Shown one piece after another: positions 60,885 to 64,000 of a stretch of 64,000 nt of DNA (position 1 is its first letter; every line of letters begins with the position of its first letter). Both the position numbers and the translations under genes were made by a program. Source of the stretch: Streptomyces chartreusis (GTDB lineage: Bacteria > Actinomycetota > Actinomycetes > Streptomycetales > Streptomycetaceae); the NCBI RefSeq assembly GCF_008704715.1, contig NZ_CP023689.1, positions 6,448,001-6,512,000 of the forward strand, given 5' to 3'. Under the pieces are notes generated by a model that worked only from the letters and a program-made list of their open reading frames with translations, was not told the DNA's origin and ran no database searches.

Positions 60885-62249
60885 ATGACTAAGCGTGGCG
60901 ACGCGGATCTCTTCGGTAATCGATTTCTGACCATGCCCGCTCCCTCGAAGGAGTTTCCCGAGGAAGGCATGTCCGCTACGGACGCGATGCGGCTGTTGGA
61001 CGTGGATCTCGCCATGGAGGGCGATCCGCAGCGGAACCTCGCCACATTCGTGACCACTTGGATGGAGCCGGAGGCGCAGCGGATCATCGCTGAGAATCTC
61101 CATCGGAATTTCATCGACCACGCGGAGTACCCCATTTCCGCTGAGATCGAGCAGCGTTGCGTCCGCATGCTCGCCGATCTCTTCAACGCTCCGGGCCCGA
61201 CCACCGGGTGCCGGACCCAGGGGTCGTCCGAGGCGATCATGCTCGGGGCGCTGTCGCTGAAGTGGAAGTGGCGGCAGCGTCGCCAGGCGGCGAATCTCTC
61301 GGCCGACCGCCCCAACCTGGTCTTCGGCGGGGACGTCCACGTCGTGTGGGAGAAGTTCTGCCGCTACTTCGACGTCGAGCCCCGGATCGTGCCGCTCGGC
61401 GTGGACAAGTACACGATCGGCCCGGAGGACGTGGAGCCCCACGTCGACGAGAACACGATCGGTGTCGTGGCCGTCCTCGGCACCACATTCACCGGCCACA
61501 AGGACGACGTCGTCGGGATCGACAAACTGCTGCGGGACATCCGCAAGGAGCGGGACCTCGACATTCCGATCCATGTGGACGGGGCCAGCGGCGCATTCGT
61601 GTGGCCGTTCCTGTACCCGGACTCGAAATGGGACTTCCGGCTGGAACAGGTGCGTTCGATCAATGTCTCGGGACACAAGTACGGCTTGGTCTATCCCGGC
61701 ATCGGCTGGCTGGTCTTCCGTGAGGAATCCGACCTGGCCGAGGACCTCGTGTTCTACGAGAACTATCTGGGCAAGACCGATTCGACCTTCACGCTGAACT
61801 TCTCCACCGGTGCGTCGATGGTGCTCGCGCAGTACTACAACTTCGTCCGGCTCGGCCGCCAGGGCTACACGTATGTCATGAGGACGATGCAGGAGAACGC
61901 CCGTAAGTTGGCGGACAACCTGCGCGACAGCGGCCGTTTCGAAGTGATCGGGAGTGACCTTGAGCAGCTGCCGCTGGTCGCTTTCCGGCTCGCCGGCGAC
62001 CACCCCTACGACGAGTCCGATGTCGCCTGGCAGCTCTCCGCCGAGCGCGGCTGGATGGTGCCGGCGTACACGCTCCCGCCCAACGCGGAGCGGGTGAAGA
62101 TCATGCGTGCTCTGGTCAAGGAGACCCTGAGCCGCGAGCAGATCGACCGCCTGACCGAGGACATCGTCGACGCCTGTCGCACCCTGGACGACAAGGGGGC
62201 GACCCACGGGAAGGAACGGGCCAAGGTCAAGCGCGGCACCGGCTACTGA
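60885..62249 (+). CDS. gad: Glutamate decarboxylase
   Basis: A 454-aa PLP enzyme. The PLP-binding Lys is in INVSGHKYGLVYPGIGW and the substrate region TGCRTQGSSEAIMLGALSLKWKWR and HVDGASGAFVWPF are conserved in GadA/B. It turns glutamate into GABA and uses up a proton, an acid-stress function. No GABA/glutamate antiporter is directly next to it, although an ACT-type permease lies 4 kb upstream. ATG 60885 fits the family N terminus. Confidence 0.92.
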   Translation: MTKRGDADLFGNRFLTMPAPSKEFPEEGMSATDAMRLLDVDLAMEGDPQRNLATFVTTWMEPEAQRIIAENLHRNFIDHAEYPISAEIEQRCVRMLADLFNAPGPTTGCRTQGSSEAIMLGALSLKWKWRQRRQAANLSADRPNLVFGGDVHVVWEKFCRYFDVEPRIVPLGVDKYTIGPEDVEPHVDENTIGVVAVLGTTFTGHKDDVVGIDKLLRDIRKERDLDIPIHVDGASGAFVWPFLYPDSKWDFRLEQVRSINVSGHKYGLVYPGIGWLVFREESDLAEDLVFYENYLGKTDSTFTLNFSTGASMVLAQYYNFVRLGRQGYTYVMRTMQENARKLADNLRDSGRFEVIGSDLEQLPLVAFRLAGDHPYDESDVAWQLSAERGWMVPAYTLPPNAERVKIMRALVKETLSREQIDRLTEDIVDACRTLDDKGATHGKERAKVKRGTGY

Positions 62250-62343
62250 CCTGCCGCTGTGCTCCACGTCTCACCCGAGGGCTGTTACACCGCGCGCGTG
62301 GCCGGTGTCTCCATGCCGAGTTCGAAACGGCGAGGGAGACATC

Positions 62344-63468
62344 ATGAGCAAGAACGTCCAGGTGGTCGTGGTCGGCGGCGGGTACGGCGGTGTGACGGCG
62401 GCCAATCGTCTGGCGCGGCGTGACGGCGTGTCGGTGACCCTGGTCAATCGGCGTGCCGACTTCGTCGAGCGGATCCGGCTGCATCAGATGGTCACCGGCT
62501 CCGACGACGCGGTCGAGGGCTTCGGTGAGGTGCTGGGCGGGAACGTCCGGCTGGTGGTCGACGCCGCGACCCGTATCGACGCCGCCGAGCGGCGGGTGTC
62601 GCTGGCGGGCGGTGGCACGCTGACGTACGACTACCTCATCTACGCCGTGGGCAGCGGCGCCGCCGATCCCGGTGTGCCCGGAGCGGCGGAGTTCGCGTAC
62701 TCGGTGTCGGACCTGGAGGGGGCGGAGCGGCTGCGGTCGGCGCTGGCCGCCGCGCCCGCGACGGATCCGGTGACCGTGGTCGGGGCCGGTCCGACCGGCC
62801 TGGAGACCGCCGCCGAGCTGGCGGAAGGCGGCCGTAAGGTCACCCTGGTCTGCGGCGATGTGCTCGGCCCCTCCCTGCATGCCCGGGTCCGCCGGCCGGT
62901 CGCCCGTCGGCTCGCCGAGCTGGGGGTGACCGTTGTCGAAGGCTCCCACGCGCGCGTGACGGAGGTGACGCGCGATGCCGTACGTCTCGACGACGGCCGT
63001 GAGGTGTCCAGCGCGGTGACGATCTGGACCGCGGGGTTCCGTGTCCCGGACCTGGCCGCCCGCAGCGGGCTGCGTACCGACACCGAGGGCCGACTGGTGA
63101 CCGACGCGACGCTGACCAGCGTGGACGACGCGCGCATCGTCGCTGCCGGGGACGCCGCCGTGATGACGGACCGGCCGTTCCGGATGAGCTGCCAGGCCGC
63201 CGTGCAGCTGGGTGCCGGTGCCGCCGACACGATCCTGCGCCGGATCGCGGGCAGGACACCCGGTTCCGTCCGGCTGCTGTTCGGCGGGCAGTGCCTGAGC
63301 CTCGGCCGGGACGCGGGCGTCACCCAGTTCTCCTACCCGGACGACAGGGTGAACGCGCTTCACATCAGCGGGCGGCTCGGCGCAGGCGTCAAGGAGTTCG
63401 CCTGCCGGTTCACCCTCAAGCAGCTGGCCTCCGGGGCACGCAAGGCCGGCGCCCGCCCCGCGGCCTAG
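62344..63468 (+). CDS. FAD-dependent NAD(P)H oxidoreductase (NDH-2-like)
   Basis: A 374-aa protein with two Rossmann motifs: VVVVGGGYGGVTAANRL at the N terminus and VTVVGAGPTGLETAAELAEGG in the middle, plus the FAD segment ARIVAAGDAA. It resembles NADH dehydrogenase-2 and related oxidoreductases without a clear membrane anchor. ATG 62344 has GAGGGAGA upstream. It lies 69 bp before an ECF41-type sigma gene; such oxidoreductases commonly neighbour ECF41 genes. Confidence 0.85.
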   Translation: MSKNVQVVVVGGGYGGVTAANRLARRDGVSVTLVNRRADFVERIRLHQMVTGSDDAVEGFGEVLGGNVRLVVDAATRIDAAERRVSLAGGGTLTYDYLIYAVGSGAADPGVPGAAEFAYSVSDLEGAERLRSALAAAPATDPVTVVGAGPTGLETAAELAEGGRKVTLVCGDVLGPSLHARVRRPVARRLAELGVTVVEGSHARVTEVTRDAVRLDDGREVSSAVTIWTAGFRVPDLAARSGLRTDTEGRLVTDATLTSVDDARIVAAGDAAVMTDRPFRMSCQAAVQLGAGAADTILRRIAGRTPGSVRLLFGGQCLSLGRDAGVTQFSYPDDRVNALHISGRLGAGVKEFACRFTLKQLASGARKAGARPAA

Positions 63469-63537
63469 CCGCTGACACCCCCCTTCGGCTGTGTCCTCGG
63501 CAATCACGGCCCACCACGAGAGAGCGAACCGCACCAC

Positions 63538-64000
63538 ATGAACGACCACGTCACCGACCCCGCGACCGAGGCGTTCGTCGCCCACCGCAACCTGCTGTTC
63601 ACCGTCGCCTACGAGATGCTCGGATCGGCGGCGGACGCCGAGGACGTGCTTCAGGAGACCTGGCTGAGATGGGTCAAGGTCGACCTGGCGCAGGTGCAGG
63701 ACCAGCGCGCCTACCTGGTGCGGATCACGACCCGGCAGGCCCTCAACCGGCTGCGCAGCCTCAAACGCCGCAAAGAGGCCTACGTCGGGCCGTGGCTGCC
63801 CGAGCCCCTGCTCACCGCGCCGGACGTCGCCGAGGACGTCGAGCTGTCCGAGAACCTGTCGCTGGCGCTGATGTTCATCCTGGAGACGCTCTCGCCGACC
63901 GAACGCGCCGTCTTCGTGCTGCGCGAGGTCTTCGACTTCGGCTACGACGACATCGCGGCCGCGATCGGCAAGAGCGCCGCCGCCGTACGCCAGATCGCCC
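63538..64000 (+). CDS. ECF sigma factor, ECF41 (SigJ-like) type, 3' end beyond the window
   Basis: 154 codons are present. Region 2 (HRNLLFTVAYEMLGSAADAEDVLQETWLRWVKV) and region 4 (LSPTERAVFVLREVFDFGYDDIAAAIGKSAAAVRQIA) are clear. The sequence fits the ECF41 group, which carries a C-terminal SnoaL-like domain that regulates activity; that part lies past 64000. ECF41 factors usually control the adjacent oxidoreductase-type gene. Confidence 0.88.
   Translation, partial: MNDHVTDPATEAFVAHRNLLFTVAYEMLGSAADAEDVLQETWLRWVKVDLAQVQDQRAYLVRITTRQALNRLRSLKRRKEAYVGPWLPEPLLTAPDVAEDVELSENLSLALMFILETLSPTERAVFVLREVFDFGYDDIAAAIGKSAAAVRQIA

Overview
The window is high-GC actinobacterial chromosome, almost certainly Streptomyces. 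The evidence is codon use with G/C at third positions, many GTG and some TTG starts, Tat-type lipoprotein signals, an LPXTG protein, several serine/threonine kinases, paired clpP genes, an mre cluster, and dispersed intergenic repeats of a kind I know from Streptomyces.

Region 1 (1-25 kb) is mostly chromosomal metabolism. It holds the 3' end of a sugar kinase, a phosphatase and a methyltransferase, then a large secreted protein, a superoxide dismutase behind a perfect Nur (nickel-Fur) box, and an amino-acid permease. Next comes a sulfonate/organosulfur operon on the minus strand: leader peptide, binding protein, permease, ATPase, flavin monooxygenase, TauD-type dioxygenase. Beside it is a ROK regulator with its own leader peptide. 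Both leaders carry Cys codons and look like cysteine-sensing attenuators. Then follow bioY, an LPXTG protein, a receptor kinase, a second permease, rpiB, an Nei-type glycosylase, an Eis-type acetyltransferase, a SpoIIE-type phosphatase with an HD protein, and an acyltransferase.

Region 2 (25-50.2 kb) is conserved core. It holds a 64-aa membrane peptide with a PQQ-propeller kinase, gcvH, tRNA-Gly and tRNA-Pro, and tig-clpP1-clpP2-clpX with a ClgR-type operator. After these come valS, folC, a DUF4233 gene, ndk, mreB-mreC-mreD-mrdA-rodA (sporulation-wall synthesis), a CYTH-CHAD protein and a TIGR03960 radical SAM protein. Several of these genes appear leaderless, with a -10 hexamer 6 nt before the start codon.

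Region 3 (50.14-64 kb) is accessory and patchy. The last 105 bp of the TIGR03960 gene are repeated at 52.75 kb. A 33-bp piece recurs at 56.88 kb and a decayed core at 60.07 kb, so this gene end looks like a repeatedly used insertion site. The first unit carries one gene, an Mrr endonuclease-TerD fusion, which is a candidate defence protein. A decayed second copy of its TerD tail sits beside the 60.07-kb core. Other cargo includes a likely new RiPP system (a 54-aa precursor ending NCPCLQ plus a radical SAM maturase), an amino-acid permease, a DUF7144 membrane protein, a cell-wall-binding-repeat protein, a glutamate decarboxylase, and an FAD oxidoreductase followed by an ECF41-type sigma factor cut by the window edge. 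I see no integrase or transposase.
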